A stretch of DNA of 64,000 nucleotides from Syngnathus acus (Eukaryota > Chordata > Actinopteri > Syngnathiformes > Syngnathidae), in assembly GCF_901709675.1 (NCBI RefSeq), contig NC_051098.1:6633000-6696999 (forward strand), in the 5' to 3' direction. The stretch's first letter is position 1. Each line of letters begins with the position of its first letter. Positions 63,101-64,000 of the stretch are shown in pieces. The notes below the pieces were generated by a model. That model was not told the DNA's origin. It saw only the letters and a program-made list of their open reading frames with translations, and did not search any database. Made by a program: the position numbers and the translations under genes.

Positions 63101-64000
63101 GGAAAAGAAGTGAAAGCATATTTCTTAAATGGATTGCATCTGGTATGTTTGCTGATTGATATTTTCAACTTGAACACATCATAATGTCTGTCGATCATTT
63201 GTGTACCTCCTTTGTGTCCTGCATGTGATTACTGAAGTCTCTCCTCATGTTGGCTCAATGAAAGGAGAAAACGCTCTGTTATAGTTGAGGACAGTGGTGC
63301 TGTATTCAGCTGTAAAAAAATGAAATGACCACTAACCACTAAAAACAAAACAAAAAATCCCAGTGACCACAGGGACATTTGGATCTACTATATTAAAATT
63401 TTGCCGCAGATAATGTTCATGGCAGCAGGCCTAGAAATGTATCTGCCTCACATTTATGAGGTTTAGGTTTTGAATCTCAGCGGGGATACCAAAAACATTT
63501 TTTGGTTACTTCTTATTCTAAATTAGTCCTAATTCTGAATTTAGTGCGCAAACAAAAAAGAGTGAAGAACATTATATCCCTTTTAAGGTGTGAAATTCAA
63601 AGCTAGATGTGCCAGATCTCTATAGAATCTTAAATAATCAACAATGCTGCTAATTGCCAACCACTTTGATTATGTTACATGAGCCAAAGAACCCACCTCA
63701 CCTTTGGCGTAGTTAAGTTTAGCCTAAATGGTTGCAAATTCTCATTGGTAGTGCATCTCCTTGTGTCCTGTGATTAATGACCACTCTCTGTTGGCTCTAT
63801 CAGAAGAGTACGTGATCTGCTGGAGTTGAGGATGTGGATGTTAGAGGGGGTTCTTTTTAGTGAGATGAAGGGATGAAAAGGGAGTGGAATACTTATCCCT
63901 TAAAAGACATATGTTTACACTTTGTGCCTACTTTGGCCATAAAATGTTTCCTCACCTCCTAGCTGTGTGCGTGTGTACCAGCACACAGCACGCAGATGTG
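60200..64000. other. intergenic, nothing beyond a 73-bp duplication
   Basis: No gene is recognised. AAGTAAAAGTC at 60.79 kb hints at a DNA-transposon fragment, and 63.42-63.49 kb weakly resembles a decayed SINE head. Confidence 0.5.
62058..62196 (+). repeat. 73-bp-period tandem duplication, 66 bp identical
   Basis: TTACTGATATATTGTCAGGT... at 62058-62123 is repeated without change at 62131-62196, separated by 7 bp (TGAGGAT). Identity over 66 bp indicates a recent duplication, or an assembly artefact. Confidence 0.85.

Overview
This window looks like a gene-poor stretch of a teleost fish chromosome. Evidence: vertebrate GT-AG introns, long CA/GT/GATA/GTAG microsatellites, a tRNA-derived SINE typical of fish genomes, and remnants of Tc1-like, hAT, L2 and Penelope-like elements. 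The lineage within teleosts cannot be fixed by eye; a percomorph is likely.

Only one host protein-coding gene can be supported. It is tiparp (PARP7, TCDD-inducible poly/mono-ADP-ribosyltransferase) on the minus strand. It has a GC-rich promoter and likely 5' non-coding exon around 47.8-48.5 kb. Six coding exons run from 47221 down to 32974, and a 3' UTR probably reaches about 31.57 kb. The six exons join in frame through GT-AG introns to a 697-residue protein: an N-terminal region with a basic nuclear signal, a CCCH zinc finger, a WWE domain, and a PARP catalytic domain with the H-Y-I triad of mono-ADP-ribosyltransferases. Intron 2 is 8.5 kb and holds a repeat with two perfect estrogen-response-element palindromes.

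The 31 kb downstream of tiparp (1-31.5 kb) hold no recognisable gene. They carry long microsatellites (5.3, 16.9, 18.3, 18.7, 30.2 kb), a complete SINE with target-site duplication (7.25-7.61 kb), a 175-bp TIR element (7.90-8.07 kb), two broken Tc1-like transposases (6.7-6.95 kb minus; 26.15-27.11 kb plus) and a Penelope-like reverse transcriptase fragment (21.29-21.55 kb). The 15.5 kb upstream of tiparp (48.5-64 kb) are also intergenic and denser in mobile DNA. They contain an 857-bp TIR element, a second SINE, a TIR element split by a 5'-truncated L2 LINE, and a 765-bp hAT element with perfect 8-bp TSDs that still carries the first 35 codons of a BED-type transposase. They also contain a curious tandem array of POU-like and YY1-like motifs at 59.83-60.05 kb.

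No new multi-gene system is visible. The least ordinary signals are the POU/YY1 tandem block, the three related TACCGT...ACGGTA TIR elements, the hAT remnant with its captured transposase start, and the paired ERE palindromes inside the tiparp intron.
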